The translations under genes and the position numbers were made by a program. This document shows, one piece after another, positions 54,111 through 63,554 of a stretch of 64,000 nucleotides of DNA. The notes under the pieces are model-generated. The model saw only the letters and a list, made by a program, of their open reading frames with translations, made no database searches and was not told the DNA's origin. This stretch comes from Telluria mixta (GTDB lineage: Bacteria > Pseudomonadota > Gammaproteobacteria > Burkholderiales > Burkholderiaceae_D), in assembly GCF_029223865.1 (NCBI RefSeq), contig NZ_CP119520.1, forward strand, positions 1,922,001 to 1,986,000, read 5' to 3'. Every line of letters begins with the position of its first letter. The stretch's first letter is position 1.

Positions 54111-54195
54111 CGTCGCCCCGCGGAGGCGGGGGTCCAATTTTGCATGCGTACCGTTGACGCGTAAAACTTAGGCCCCTGCCTTCGCAGGGGCGACG
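54111..54195. repeat. Double-hairpin repeat between convergent hpt and nitronate monooxygenase
   Basis: 85 bp bounded by the inverted repeat CGTCGCCCC/GGGGCGACG. Each end is itself a hairpin (CCCCGC-GCGGGG near 54117-54132 and CCCCTGC-GCAGGGG near 54173-54190). The two arms are related to each other over about 30 bp. Structure is BIME-like and not the same family as the GGGGTCAGAG palindromes. It probably also stops transcription from both sides. Confidence 0.7.
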
Positions 54196-54208
54196 TTTAT
54201 ACGCTGAC

Positions 54209-55168
54209 TCAGGCCTTCAGGCCCAGCCGCTCCCTTGCCGCCTGATACTGCTGCGTCAGGCGCTCCACCATCTCGGCGACCGTCGGCACATCATCCATCA
54301 GGCCGACACCCTGCCCCGCGCCCCAGATATCGCGCCACGCCTTCGCGCTGCCCGAGCCGAAGCTCATCTTGCTCTTGTCCGACACCGGCAGGTTGTCCGG
54401 ATCCAGCCCGGCCGCCACGATCGATTTTTTCAGGTAGTTGCCGTGCACGCCCGTGAACAGGTTCGTGTAGACGACGTCGGCCGCCGACGATTCCACGATC
54501 GCGCTGCGGTAGGCGTCGGTGACGTTCGATTCGCGCGTCGCCAGCCAGCGTGAGCCGATGTAGGCGAAGTCGGCGCCCATCGCCTGCGCGGCGAGGATGG
54601 CGTCGCCCGTCGCGATGGAACCCGACAGCGCGATGGGGCCGTCGAAGAATTTGCGCACTTCGCCCACCAGCGCGAACGGCGACAACGCGCCCGCATGGCC
54701 GCCGGCGCCGGCCGCGACGAGGATCAGGCCGTCGACGCCCGCTTCCAGCGCCTTTTCGGCGTGGCGGATCGAGACCACGTCGTGCATCACGATGCCGCCG
54801 TAGGCGTGCACGGCATCCAGCATCTCTTTCGGCGGCGCGCGCAGCGACGAGATGATGATGGGCACCTGGTGTTTCACGCACACGGCCACGTCGTGTTCCA
54901 GGCGGTCGTTCGACTGGTGCACGATCTGGTTGACGGCGATCGGGCCGACTTTCCTGTCCGGATGCAGTTCCTCGTAATCCGCCAGCTCGCGCTGCAGGTC
55001 CGTCAGCCACGTGTCGAGCAGCTCGGCCGGACGCGCGTTCAGCGCCGGAAAGGATCCGACGATGCCCGCCTTGCACTGCGCGGCCACCAGCGCGGGACCG
55101 CTGGCGATGAACATCGGCGACGCGATGACGGGGAGGGACAGGTTTTGCAGGACGGGAGGCAGCGCCAT
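54209..55168 (-). CDS. Nitronate monooxygenase / NAD(P)H-dependent flavin oxidoreductase
   Basis: FMN-dependent TIM-barrel enzyme of 319 aa that oxidises nitronates such as propionate 3-nitronate. Class I-type motifs: VIASPMFIASGPALV, IAVNQIVHQSNDRLE, GILV-like DGLILVAAGAGGHAG (FMN phosphate), GSIATGDAILAAQAMGADF and YIGSRWLATRES. Long N-terminal and C-terminal regions fit the 2-nitropropane dioxygenase family. True substrate unproven. Confidence 0.9.
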   Translation of the reverse strand: MALPPVLQNLSLPVIASPMFIASGPALVAAQCKAGIVGSFPALNARPAELLDTWLTDLQRELADYEELHPDRKVGPIAVNQIVHQSNDRLEHDVAVCVKHQVPIIISSLRAPPKEMLDAVHAYGGIVMHDVVSIRHAEKALEAGVDGLILVAAGAGGHAGALSPFALVGEVRKFFDGPIALSGSIATGDAILAAQAMGADFAYIGSRWLATRESNVTDAYRSAIVESSAADVVYTNLFTGVHGNYLKKSIVAAGLDPDNLPVSDKSKMSFGSGSAKAWRDIWGAGQGVGLMDDVPTVAEMVERLTQQYQAARERLGLKA

Positions 55169-55261
55169 GGGTTTCTCGCGATAGTTGATCGGACCCGTCG
55201 ATTATGGATGATAAAAGCACGACCGTGCTAGATTTTTGGTTCTAAATTCGCAGCGCCGGCA

Positions 55262-55471
55262 TCAATCGAATGGAATCTGTTCTTCGCGCCGGCGGATGTC
55301 CGCCCACACGGCGCGCTTGTAGTCGTCGTCGGCGCGCCCCCAGGCGACGATCTCGTCGATGGTGCGCAGGCACCCCTCGCACAGGCCCGTCGCGGGCGAC
55401 ATCTTGCACACATTGATGCATGGAGACGGCACGGGCGTCTGTTGTTCCGGCGGAAGACGTGTGTTGTTCAT
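55262..55471 (-). CDS. DUF1289 family protein
   Basis: Small cysteine motif protein of 69 aa. Conserved SPCINVCKMSPATGLCEGC (four Cys that may bind a metal or Fe-S) followed by RTIDEIVAWGRADDDYKRAV. The ATG at 55471 begins MNNTRLPPEQQ and fits the family; a frame from 55543 adds an unconserved leader. Function unknown. Confidence 0.85.
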   Translation of the reverse strand: MNNTRLPPEQQTPVPSPCINVCKMSPATGLCEGCLRTIDEIVAWGRADDDYKRAVWADIRRREEQIPFD

Positions 55472-55579
55472 GCCGTATGGCCTGTGCTGTGGGGTATTGC
55501 GTCGCGCGACCTGGAGCGCGAACGAGTCTGGGATATGGGACACATGGTGCGCAGATTAACCTACCGGGACGAATTGCGC

Positions 55580-55607
55580 TTGACCGGCGAGCCCACCTGC
55601 GTAGACT
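55580..55607 (+). promoter_or_regulatory. Candidate sigma-70 promoter of the PHB depolymerase-like gene
   Basis: TTGACC (55580-55585) and TAGACT (55602-55607) are separated by 16 bp, about 135 bp before the esterase ATG. This would leave a long leader. No other -35/-10 pair was seen closer. Confidence 0.4.
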
Positions 55608-55742
55608 GGGCTCTTCCGTTGTGCGCGTTGCGCTTATCCCATCTGTAAGGTTCGCGCAAGCTTCGCCATCAAGACTGAACCCTCGATCGATGCCTCAGCC
55701 ACGCGCCGGCGCATTGCCGACACACCCCCACAAGGAGTGCCG

Positions 55743-56861
55743 ATGACCCTGAATCACAAGTTCCTGGCGCAAATGCGCGCTGCGACCCGCTCCCTGATGC
55801 GCCGCGGCCCGTCCGTTGCCCGCACCGTCATCCGGGAATCCGTCAAGAATGCCACTGCCGTGCAGACCGCGGCGGTCAAAAGTGTGGACACCATGACGCC
55901 GCCGGCCTCGAATTATCCGACCTACGACGCCTTTTCCGACATGCTGGCCGACCTGTCCCGCCTGGGCCAGAGTGCCAACCCGTTCAATGTGCCGCCGCTG
56001 TCGACGGGTGCGGCCGCGATCGGCATGCCCGGCCATTTCATCGACGCCAGCTATACGAATGACGCCGGCACCCGCGACTACAAACTGTATATCCCGAGCA
56101 CCTATGCCGGACAGCCGGCGCCGCTGCTCGTGATGCTGCACGGCTGCTCGCAACATCCCGACGACTTCGCGCTCGGCACCGGCATGAACGCGCTGGCCGA
56201 GGAATACGGCTGCCTCGTCGCCTATCCGGCCCAGTCGCAGCAGGCCAACGCCTCGCGCTGCTGGAACTGGTTCAGCGCGGCGGACCAGCAGCGCGGCCAG
56301 GGAGAACCATCGATCATCGCGGGGCTCACGCAGGACATCATGGCGCGCTACGTGATCGATCCGAAACACGTCTACGTCGCGGGCCTGTCCGCGGGCGGCG
56401 CGATGGCTGCCATCATGGGCACGCTGTATCCGGACCTGTACGCGGCCGTCGGTGTCCATTCCGGCCTGCCGTTCGCGGCCGCGCACGACCTGCCGTCGGC
56501 GATGGCCGCAATGAAGGGCGATTTCCGCACCGGCCACAAGCCGGGTAAATCGTTGCCGATCATCGTGTTCCACGGCGACCGCGACACGACCGTGCATCCG
56601 GCCAACGGCCACGAACTGATCAACCAGCGCCGGCGCCATCCATCGGAAGACGTCGTCGTGGAACCCGGCAGCGTGCCCGATGGCCATGCCTATACGCGCA
56701 CCGTGCACCGCCGGCCCGATGGCAGCATCCACGCGGAACACTGGGAAATCCACGGTTCCGGCCACGCGTGGTCGGGCGGCGATACGCGCGGCAGCTACAC
56801 GGACGGCAAGGGCCCGAACGCGAGCCGCGAAATGATGCGGTTTTTCCGGACGGCGCGCTGA
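55743..56861 (+). CDS. PHB depolymerase family esterase
   Basis: Alpha/beta-hydrolase of 372 aa. Oxyanion motif MLHGCSQ and lipase box GLSAGG (VYVAGLSAGGAMAA, serine near 217); the Asp is probably in VFHGDRDTTVHP and the His in SGHAWSGG. These are the motifs of the PHB depolymerase/feruloyl esterase-like family. No clear signal peptide; the basic, mitochondrial-like N-terminus suggests an intracellular protein. With phaA/phaB in the same window, turnover of PHB or its oligomers is plausible. ATG 55743 follows AAGGAG. Confidence 0.87.
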   Translation: MTLNHKFLAQMRAATRSLMRRGPSVARTVIRESVKNATAVQTAAVKSVDTMTPPASNYPTYDAFSDMLADLSRLGQSANPFNVPPLSTGAAAIGMPGHFIDASYTNDAGTRDYKLYIPSTYAGQPAPLLVMLHGCSQHPDDFALGTGMNALAEEYGCLVAYPAQSQQANASRCWNWFSAADQQRGQGEPSIIAGLTQDIMARYVIDPKHVYVAGLSAGGAMAAIMGTLYPDLYAAVGVHSGLPFAAAHDLPSAMAAMKGDFRTGHKPGKSLPIIVFHGDRDTTVHPANGHELINQRRRHPSEDVVVEPGSVPDGHAYTRTVHRRPDGSIHAEHWEIHGSGHAWSGGDTRGSYTDGKGPNASREMMRFFRTAR

Positions 56862-57056
56862 CTACGTATTCGGCGCCTCGATGGTCCGTTGCGCGATATG
56901 CTGCTCCAGACAGGCCGGACACCAGCACCCGGCCGCTTCACCGGACGCCGGCAGCGCGACCACGGGCGGCAGCTTCGTGCACCAGCACGGTGCACCATCG
57001 GTGCCATCGGCCATCGCGCAACCGAATTCGGCGCCGCATTGTGAACAAGTGCTCAT
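56862..57056 (-). CDS. Cysteine-rich CWC family protein
   Basis: Protein of 64 aa with eight cysteines: MSTCSQCGAEFGCAMADG, GAPCWCTKLPP and AAGCWCPACLEQH. The paired CWC motifs give the family its name and suggest zinc binding. Start at ATG 57056; the open frame extends further, but that part is not conserved. It ends at the base next to the esterase stop. Function unknown. Confidence 0.82.
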   Translation of the reverse strand: MSTCSQCGAEFGCAMADGTDGAPCWCTKLPPVVALPASGEAAGCWCPACLEQHIAQRTIEAPNT

Positions 57057-57193
57057 GCGAAAGGTGACATCGTGTATCCAGATGTAATGCACCTTAACGG
57101 CCGGTGCCAGAAAATACAACATAGAACTTCTATAATGGCCACTGCGGTAGGCTATTGCCTGTAAAATCTCGCAAATTCTTTTCCGGACCCCCA

Positions 57194-58123
57194 ATGAACG
57201 CAACGCTGACCAATCTGACGGGTGACGACCAGAACAACGACCTGACTGCGGTCTCGCCGCAGATCAAGGCGCAGATCCTGGCCGAAGCACTCCCCTACAT
57301 CCGCAATTTCCACGGCAAGACCATCGTCATCAAATACGGTGGCAACGCGATGACCGACGAGCGCCTGAAGCACGGCTTTGCGCGCGACGTCATCCTGCTG
57401 AAGCTGGTCGGCATGAATCCGGTCGTGGTGCACGGCGGCGGTCCGCAGATCGACAACGCCCTGAAGAAAATCGGCAAGCAGGGCACCTTCGTGCAAGGCA
57501 TGCGCATCACCGACGAAGAAACCATGGAAGTGGTGGAGTGGGTGCTGGGCGGCGAAGTCCAGCAGGACATCGTCATGCTGATCAACCACTACGGTGGCCA
57601 GGCCGTGGGCCTGACCGGCAAGGACGGCGGCCTGATCCGTGCACGCAGGATGGCGATGCCGGACAAGGAGAAACCGGGCGAGTTCCTCGACATCGGTTTC
57701 GTCGGCGAAATCGAAGCGATCAATCCGGCCGTCGTGAAAGCGCTGCAGGACGACGCCTTCATCCCGATCATCTCGCCGATCGGTTTCGGCCAGGACGGCC
57801 AGGCCTACAACATCAATGCCGACGTCGTCGCCGGCAAGATCGCGGAAATCCTGAAAGCCGAAAAGCTGATCATGATGACCAATATCGCCGGCGTGCAGGA
57901 CAAGAACGGCAACCTGGTGACCGACCTGTCGGCACGCGAGATCGACGAGATGTTCGCGGACGGCACGATTTCCGGCGGCATGCTGCCGAAAATCTCGTCG
58001 GCGCTGGACGCCGCCAAGTCGGGCGTGAACACCGTGCACATCATCGATGGCCGCATCGAGCACTCTTTGTTGCTGGAAGTCTTGACCGAACAGGCTTTTG
58101 GCACTATGATCCGCTCGCACTGA
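57194..58123 (+). CDS. argB: Acetylglutamate kinase
   Basis: Phosphorylates N-acetylglutamate, the second step of arginine synthesis. It has 309 aa. Motifs: [15 protein letters not shown] (ATP lysine), [10 protein letters not shown] and [13 protein letters not shown] near the C-terminus. The ATG 57194 ([12 protein letters not shown]) is preferred over an earlier in-frame start that lacks a ribosome site. tRNA-Thr lies 37 bp downstream on the same strand. Confidence 0.93.
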   Translation: MNATLTNLTGDDQNNDLTAVSPQIKAQILAEALPYIRNFHGKTIVIKYGGNAMTDERLKHGFARDVILLKLVGMNPVVVHGGGPQIDNALKKIGKQGTFVQGMRITDEETMEVVEWVLGGEVQQDIVMLINHYGGQAVGLTGKDGGLIRARRMAMPDKEKPGEFLDIGFVGEIEAINPAVVKALQDDAFIPIISPIGFGQDGQAYNINADVVAGKIAEILKAEKLIMMTNIAGVQDKNGNLVTDLSAREIDEMFADGTISGGMLPKISSALDAAKSGVNTVHIIDGRIEHSLLLEVLTEQAFGTMIRSH

Positions 58124-58160
58124 ATTTCTGTGGCGTCTTAACGGCGCCACAAAAATCACT

Positions 58161-58235
<75 letters not shown>

Positions 58236-58390
58236 GGATTTGTCCAGATTCCCGCCTGTTTTGGTATCCCCGATGCCTGACGTAACGGATAAGACAAGCA
58301 TCTTGTCCACGCTGCGCGTTTGCGCGGCAGGAATGCAGGACACTCGCGGCGCGATGACAAGCGTCAGAATGCGAGATTGCAGTAAAAGCT

Positions 58391-58467
58391 GGAGCGGTAG
58401 TTCAGTTGGTTAGAATACCGGCCTGTCACGCCGGGGGTCGCGGGTTCGAGCCCCGTCCGCTCCGCCA
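58391..58467 (+). tRNA. tRNA-Asp (GTC)
   Basis: 77-nt cloverleaf. Acceptor GGAGCGG pairs with CCGCTCC; anticodon stem CCGGC/GCCGG with loop CTGTCAC gives anticodon GTC (Asp). T-loop GTTCGAGC, CCA encoded. 155 bp after tRNA-Thr; a terminator follows. Confidence 0.96.
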
Positions 58468-58480
58468 GAATTTAGAAAAA

Positions 58481-58507
58481 GGGTCCGATTCGTCGGACCC
58501 TTTTTTG
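58481..58507 (+). terminator. Terminator after tRNA-Asp
   Basis: An 8-bp perfect stem GGGTCCGA (58481-58488) and TCGGACCC (58493-58500) closes a TTCG tetraloop and is followed by TTTTTT. Confidence 0.92.
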
Positions 58508-58527
58508 TTTCTGCATCCCGTCAACGC

Positions 58528-59412
58528 TCAATAGATCCGCTCGATCGTTACCCCGCTTTGTTCAAGCAAAGCCGGCACACTCCCCGTCCCCAGCAAGTGC
58601 AGCACACCGATCGCGGCCACGGTCCGGTCTTCCGCCTGCAGCAATTGCAGCAGGCGCTCGGCCAGGCCGGCGTTTCTCTCCTTGAGCAACACCTGGGTCA
58701 CGAAACGGCCGGACACGCTCCGGTCCGTCTCGCATTTATCCGCCATCCGGTCGAGCGCCTGCCGGTCCGCCGTGCTCCAGGCCCGCACGACTTCGCGCGC
58801 TTCCGTACGCTGGGCACCGGATTCGATCGTGTCCATCATCTCTTCCAGAAAACGCCAGCGGTCCGGCACCGGCAGGCGGTCCAGCAGCGCCAGCTGGCCG
58901 CCCAGCGATTCCAGTGCCAGCACGCGGACGTGGCGCCGGCGCGCCTGGCGCGCGAGCCACGCATCGCTCGACAGGTCGGCCCGGTAGCCCTGGCGCGTGT
59001 ATTCGGCCAACGTGAGCATCGTCGCCAGCAGCACCGGTTTGAAGGCCAGCATCGATGACGCGTCGAGCCCGCCCTGCTGCAACAGCCTGTCGAGGCGCCG
59101 CTTCTGCAGGGGCGGCAGGCTGTCGTAGGCGGGATTGCCGGGCGCCAGCATGCCGTACGTGCGCAGCGCATGCTGCAGGTCGGCGCGCGGCTGGTCGGGA
59201 TCGATCTCGAGCGCCAGCGTCGATGCTTCGGCCAGCGCGCCCGTGAGGCGGTCTTCGAGTGGATAGAAGTCCGGCAGGCCGACGTGCAAGGTGCCGAACA
59301 GATGCATCACGTGGCCGTCCAGCGTGAGCCGGAACAGGGCGCCGCGGTCGGTTGCGTGGGCCAGCGGCGTGGCCAGCAGGCACACCAGAATCAGGTGGAA
59401 GAAGCGACGCAT
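58528..59412 (-). CDS. TraB/GumN family protein
   Basis: Exported protein of 294 aa. Signal MRRFFHLILVCLLATPLAHA. Family motifs: LFGTLHVGLPDFYPL near the N-terminus and AAIGVLHLLGTGSVPALLEQ near the C-terminus, which resemble the GxxH pairs of Tiki/TraB metalloproteases. Start at ATG 59412; a GTG 6 bp earlier is also possible. Periplasmic location is likely; substrate unknown. Confidence 0.88.
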   Translation of the reverse strand: MRRFFHLILVCLLATPLAHATDRGALFRLTLDGHVMHLFGTLHVGLPDFYPLEDRLTGALAEASTLALEIDPDQPRADLQHALRTYGMLAPGNPAYDSLPPLQKRRLDRLLQQGGLDASSMLAFKPVLLATMLTLAEYTRQGYRADLSSDAWLARQARRRHVRVLALESLGGQLALLDRLPVPDRWRFLEEMMDTIESGAQRTEAREVVRAWSTADRQALDRMADKCETDRSVSGRFVTQVLLKERNAGLAERLLQLLQAEDRTVAAIGVLHLLGTGSVPALLEQSGVTIERIY

Positions 59413-59542
59413 GGACACCTCACTGAAGTCATCCTTGACTCATTGTGGATGAGCCCGCTTAGCCCACCTGCGAGCTGTATCAGAGGAAGCCTTTGACGCC
59501 GGCCCGATATAATCGCGATTCCACTGTTCGTTTTTCGTTCCC

Positions 59543-60289
59543 GTGTCCAAGCCCCTCTCGCCTGTCTGGCTGTTCGACCTCGACAACACGCTGCACGATG
59601 CATCGCACGCGATCTTTCCGGCGATTAGCGCCAACATGAACACGTACATCGCGCGCGTGCTCGGCGACGGCGTCACGCCCGCAAGCCGGGAAGCGGTCGA
59701 TGCGGCCCGCGTCGGCTACTGGAAGCGCTACGGCGCGACGCTGCTGGGCATGATTCGCCACCACCGCGTGGACGCGGCCGACTTCCTGCGCCAGACGCAC
59801 GACATCGGCGCGCTGCACGAGCTGGTGCGCTACGAGCGCGGCCTGGAGCGCCTGCTGCGCCGCCTGCCCGGCCGCAAGATCCTGCTGACGAACGCGCCGA
59901 CCGCGTATTCGACGGGCGTCGTGCGCCACATCGGGCTGCAGCGCCAGTTCGCCCACCATGTCTCGATCGAGGACATGCGCGTGCACGGCCAGCTGCGTCC
60001 CAAGCCGTCGAAGCTGATGCTGCGCCGCCTGCTGCGGCGCCATCGCGTGGCGGCCGGGCGCTGCATCCTCGTCGAGGACACCCTCATGAACCTCAAGCGC
60101 GCCAAGCAGCTCGGCGTGCGCACGGCGTGGGTCACGCAATACCTGCGCTTCAGCGATCCGATCGGCAAAGCCCCGTTGCCGAAGATGGTCAAACGCCCCG
60201 GTTACGTCGATGTCAAAGTAAAATCCGTGCTCAAGCTGCCCGCGCACCTGCGCCGGCTCGCACCCAGATACAACACGGAGAACCTCTAA
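59543..60289 (+). CDS. Pyrimidine 5'-nucleotidase (HAD superfamily)
   Basis: HAD phosphatase of 248 aa, SDT1/pyrimidine nucleotidase type. Catalytic DxDxT motif: WLFDLDNTLHDA with both aspartates near residues 11 and 13; motif II in KILLTNAP; C-terminal acidic motif III in ILVEDTLMNLKRA. Dephosphorylates nucleotides such as UMP/CMP in relatives. GTG start. The slmA gene starts 4 bp after the stop. Confidence 0.87.
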   Translation: MSKPLSPVWLFDLDNTLHDASHAIFPAISANMNTYIARVLGDGVTPASREAVDAARVGYWKRYGATLLGMIRHHRVDAADFLRQTHDIGALHELVRYERGLERLLRRLPGRKILLTNAPTAYSTGVVRHIGLQRQFAHHVSIEDMRVHGQLRPKPSKLMLRRLLRRHRVAAGRCILVEDTLMNLKRAKQLGVRTAWVTQYLRFSDPIGKAPLPKMVKRPGYVDVKVKSVLKLPAHLRRLAPRYNTENL

Positions 60290-60293
60290 CAAC

Positions 60294-60869
60294 ATGGCAA
60301 GCACCAAGCCGGGCCAACGCAAACAGCAGATCCTCCAGGCCCTGGCGGCCATGCTCGAACACCCGAAGGGCGAGAAGATCACGACGGCGGCGCTGGCCGC
60401 CCGGCTGTCGGTGTCGGAAGCGGCCCTGTATCGCCATTTCGCCAGCAAGGCGCAGATGTTCGAGGGCCTGATCGAATTCATCGAGGGTACCGTGTTCACC
60501 CTGTTCAACCAGGTCGCGGAACGCGAGGACAACGGCCTCGCGCAGGCGCATGCGATGCTGCAGATCCTGCTGTCGTTCTCCGTCAACAATCCGGGCATGA
60601 CGCGCGTGCTGATCGGCGACGCCCTCGTCGGCGAAGACGACCGCCTGGTCGTGCGCATGAACCAGTTCTACGACAAGGTCGAGCTGGCGTTCAAGCAGGC
60701 GCTGCGCGTGGCCAGCACGCAGGGCCACGGCCGCGAGGAAGACGTGGCCGCGCGCGCCGGGATGCTCGTCGCGTACGTGACCGGACGCTGGCACCGCTAC
60801 GCCAAGAGCGGTTTCAAACAACACCCCACCGAGAACAGCCCGCTGCAGCTGGCCCTTCTCCTCGCCTGA
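60294..60869 (+). CDS. slmA: Nucleoid occlusion factor SlmA
   Basis: TetR-family DNA-binding protein of 191 aa that blocks FtsZ ring assembly over the nucleoid. Start MASTKPGQRKQQILQALAAM with HTH ITTAALAARLSVSEAALYRH. C-terminal region GRWHRYAKSGFKQHPTE matches SlmA. Together with MinCDE at 7844 the window holds both FtsZ site-selection systems. It follows the nucleotidase and precedes pabB closely. Confidence 0.92.
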   Translation: MASTKPGQRKQQILQALAAMLEHPKGEKITTAALAARLSVSEAALYRHFASKAQMFEGLIEFIEGTVFTLFNQVAEREDNGLAQAHAMLQILLSFSVNNPGMTRVLIGDALVGEDDRLVVRMNQFYDKVELAFKQALRVASTQGHGREEDVAARAGMLVAYVTGRWHRYAKSGFKQHPTENSPLQLALLLA

Positions 60870-60877
60870 CCACCGCC

Positions 60878-62719
60878 ATGGATGCCACCGTGTTCGCCCT
60901 GCTCGACGACGCGAGCCCCGAAGGCCATGCGCAGGCGCGCTCGCGCCTGTACGAGGGCTATGCGGGCATGCTGGCGTGCCAGCGCGTGGAAGACTGGCCG
61001 CGCCTGCTGGACGGCGTGCAGGACGCCCTCGCGCGCGGCCTGCACGCCGTGCCGGTGCTGACGTATGAACTGGGCGAGCAGCTGCTCGGCATCGCACCGC
61101 CGCGCGAGCTGCATGCGCCGCTGGCCCAGGTGCTGCTGTTCGAGCGCTACACGATGCTGGATGCGGACCAGGTCGACGCCTGGCTGGCCACGAGCGCACC
61201 GGACACCCCGGCCGGCATCGGCGCCGTGCGCGCCAACGTCGACGAAGCCACGTTCGCGCAGGCCATCGACCGCATCCGCGACTACATCGCAGCCGGCGAC
61301 ACGTACCAGGTCAATTACACGTACCGTCTCCGCTTCGACGCCTTCGGCGACATCAAACAGCTGTACGCGCGCCTGCGCGCACGCCAGCCGGTGCCCTACG
61401 GTGCGCTCATTGCCCTACCGGATGGACGCGCAGTGCTGTCGCTGTCGCCCGAACTGTTCGTGCGCCACGATGCCGGCCGGCTGCTGGCGCGTCCGATGAA
61501 GGGCACCGCGCCGGCCGACACGGACGACGTGGTGAACGCCGTACGCGCGCAGCACCTGGCAGCCGATCCGAAGAACCGCGCCGAGAACCTCATGATCGTC
61601 GACCTGCTGCGCAACGACCTGGGACGCATCGCGCGCACCGGCAGCGTGGGCGTGCCGGCGCTGTTCGAGGTGAAGCGCTACAGCAGCGTGCTGCAGATGA
61701 CGTCCACCGTGCAGGCCCAGCTCGCGCCGGGCACCACGTTGCAGGACATCTTTACCGCCCTGTATCCCTGCGGCTCGATCACGGGCGCACCCAAGCGCCG
61801 CACGATGGAAATCATCCGCGAACTGGAACCGGCCGCGCGCGGCATCTATACGGGCGCGATCGGCTGGATCGATCCGCCGGCGGGCAACGGGTTCGGGACG
61901 CTGCAGAATGCGCGGTTCGGCGACTTCTGTTTATCCGTCCCGATCCGCACCCTGACCTTGCAGCCGGAACAGAACGGCGTGCGGCACGGCGAACTCGGGG
62001 TCGGCGCGGGCATCGTGTACGACAGCGACGCGGGCGCCGAGTTTGCCGAATGCCGGCTCAAGGCGGGCTTCCTCACGGGCCTGGCGAACGACTTCGAGAT
62101 CTTCGAGACCATCTACGGCACGCGCGCGGACGGCTGCCGCCATCTGGAGCGCCACCTCGCGCGCCTTGGCGCGTCCGCCGCGTATTTCGGTCACCCGTTC
62201 AAGCCGGAGCTGGCGCGCGCTGCCGCAATGGAAGCGTGCGCTGTGCTGCCGGACGACGCCCCGCACCGCGTACGGCTCGCGCTGCGCCCGGACGGCGAGA
62301 TCGTCGTGCAGACGGGCGCGCTGGCGCCCCTCGCCGAACCGGTCGCCGTGCTGCTGGCCGACGCGCCCACGCGCGCGCACGACGTCTTCCTGCGTCATAA
62401 AACGAGCATCCGCAGCCGCTACGACGCCGCCTGGCGCGCGGCGGAAAGCGCCGGCGCCTTCGACACGCTGTTCTTCAACGAACGCGGCGAACTGACGGAG
62501 GGTGGCCGCAGCAACGTGTTCGTGAAGATCGGTGGCCACTGGTACACGCCGCCGCTGTCGTCCGGCGTACTGCCCGGCGTGATGCGCGGCGTGCTGCTGG
62601 ACGATCCGGCCTGGGGCGCGATCGAATGCCCGCTCACGCGCGACAGCCTTGCGCGCGCGCAGGAGATCGTCGTCTGCAACGCCTTACGCGGGCCGCTGCG
62701 CGCGGTGCTGCGCAAATAA
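60878..62719 (+). CDS. pabB: Fused aminodeoxychorismate synthase component I / 4-amino-4-deoxychorismate lyase
   Basis: Bifunctional p-aminobenzoate (folate) enzyme of 613 aa. Residues about 1-370 are a PabB domain (AGDTYQVNYTYRLRF, RPMKGTAPADTDD, NLMIVDLLRNDLGRIA, YPCGSITGAPKRR). After about residue 390 comes a class IV aminotransferase-like PabC domain (FEIFETIYGTRADGCRHLER, RYDAAWRAAE, FFNERGELTEGGRSNVFVKI, LSSGVLPGVMRGVLL). Such fusions are common in proteobacteria. It follows slmA by 8 bp. Confidence 0.92.
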   Translation: MDATVFALLDDASPEGHAQARSRLYEGYAGMLACQRVEDWPRLLDGVQDALARGLHAVPVLTYELGEQLLGIAPPRELHAPLAQVLLFERYTMLDADQVDAWLATSAPDTPAGIGAVRANVDEATFAQAIDRIRDYIAAGDTYQVNYTYRLRFDAFGDIKQLYARLRARQPVPYGALIALPDGRAVLSLSPELFVRHDAGRLLARPMKGTAPADTDDVVNAVRAQHLAADPKNRAENLMIVDLLRNDLGRIARTGSVGVPALFEVKRYSSVLQMTSTVQAQLAPGTTLQDIFTALYPCGSITGAPKRRTMEIIRELEPAARGIYTGAIGWIDPPAGNGFGTLQNARFGDFCLSVPIRTLTLQPEQNGVRHGELGVGAGIVYDSDAGAEFAECRLKAGFLTGLANDFEIFETIYGTRADGCRHLERHLARLGASAAYFGHPFKPELARAAAMEACAVLPDDAPHRVRLALRPDGEIVVQTGALAPLAEPVAVLLADAPTRAHDVFLRHKTSIRSRYDAAWRAAESAGAFDTLFFNERGELTEGGRSNVFVKIGGHWYTPPLSSGVLPGVMRGVLLDDPAWGAIECPLTRDSLARAQEIVVCNALRGPLRAVLRK

Positions 62720-62745
62720 AAAAGGCCGACATGAGGCCGGCCAAA
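62720..62745 (-). terminator. Candidate terminator of the OmpW-like gene
   Basis: On the minus strand a short stem GGCCG/CGGCC (loop about 9 nt) is followed by TTTTTT. The adjacent sequence is also GGCCGG-rich, so more than one hairpin can form. It lies about 60 bp after the stop codon at 62800. Confidence 0.5.
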
Positions 62746-62799
62746 ACCGGCCTGTTACGGCCGGCACGCTTTTGGAGGAAGCGGGGTTCGTTACGGGGG

Positions 62800-63417
62800 T
62801 CAGAACCGGTAGCCGATGCCGGCGCCTAACAGCACCGGATCGATCTTCACGCGGCTCGCGCGTGCGCCGTTGATGTCGACGTCGCTGCGGATCTGTACCT
62901 TCTTCACGTCGAGATTGACCGACCATTGTTTGTCGATGCGGATGTCGACGCCGGCCTGCAGCGCCGCGCCGATGCTGTCGTGCTCGAGGCGTCCGGCGCC
63001 ATCCAGGATGTCGACCTTGGAAATCAGGGTGTAATTGATGCCGGCGCCGACGTATGGGTCGATCTGCGCGCCAGGCAGGAAGTGGTATTGCGCCAGCAGG
63101 GTCGGCGGCACGTGCTTGAAGCTGCCGATGCGCTTGCCGTCCAGCGTGACGTCATGCTTTTGCGGCACCGTGAGGACGAGCTCCGCGGCCCAGTTGGGCG
63201 TAAAAAAATAGGAGATGTCGACTTCAGGGATCCACTTGTCGCCGACGTGCAGGCGGTCGCTCGCGCCGGTACCGCCGACGGGATCGGACTTGTCGGCCGG
63301 ATCGATGTGCACCGCCCGCGCGCGCACCAGCCACGGCGATTCCTGCGCCAGTGCGGGCACGGCAGCCCCGACGAGACCCAGGGCGGCGAACACCAGTTTC
63401 AGCATCGACTTCTTCAT
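62800..63417 (-). CDS. OmpW-family outer-membrane protein
   Basis: Outer-membrane barrel of 205 aa. Signal peptide MKKSMLKLVFAALGLVGAAV ending in ALA. Strands with OmpW features: PWLVRARAVHIDPADKSDPV, IPEVDISYFFTPNWAAEL, VPPTLLAQYHFLPGAQIDPY and VGAGINYTLI; ends in F. OmpW forms small hydrophobic-molecule channels. Start ATG 63417 is preceded by AAAGG; a TTG 30 bp earlier would add Asn-rich residues before the signal. Confidence 0.92.
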   Translation of the reverse strand: MKKSMLKLVFAALGLVGAAVPALAQESPWLVRARAVHIDPADKSDPVGGTGASDRLHVGDKWIPEVDISYFFTPNWAAELVLTVPQKHDVTLDGKRIGSFKHVPPTLLAQYHFLPGAQIDPYVGAGINYTLISKVDILDGAGRLEHDSIGAALQAGVDIRIDKQWSVNLDVKKVQIRSDVDINGARASRVKIDPVLLGAGIGYRF

Positions 63418-63554
63418 GGTGAGACCTTTCTTCGTGTTGTTGTTCAACGAAGATCAGTCTATTGAGCCACCTCAACAAAATCGTTGATGTGCATCAAAAT
63501 GACCATGAAGGTATGCGGGTTATTACGATAAACCTGTCACCGGTCAAGAGAAGC

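Noticed and set aside
58236..58390. Additional tRNA or small RNA between the two tRNA genes
   Set aside because: No cloverleaf or stable hairpin could be drawn in these 155 bp.
62795..62808. GGGGGTCAGAACCGG as another REP copy
   Set aside because: Only seven bases match and no second arm is nearby. The sequence encodes the end of the OmpW-like protein.
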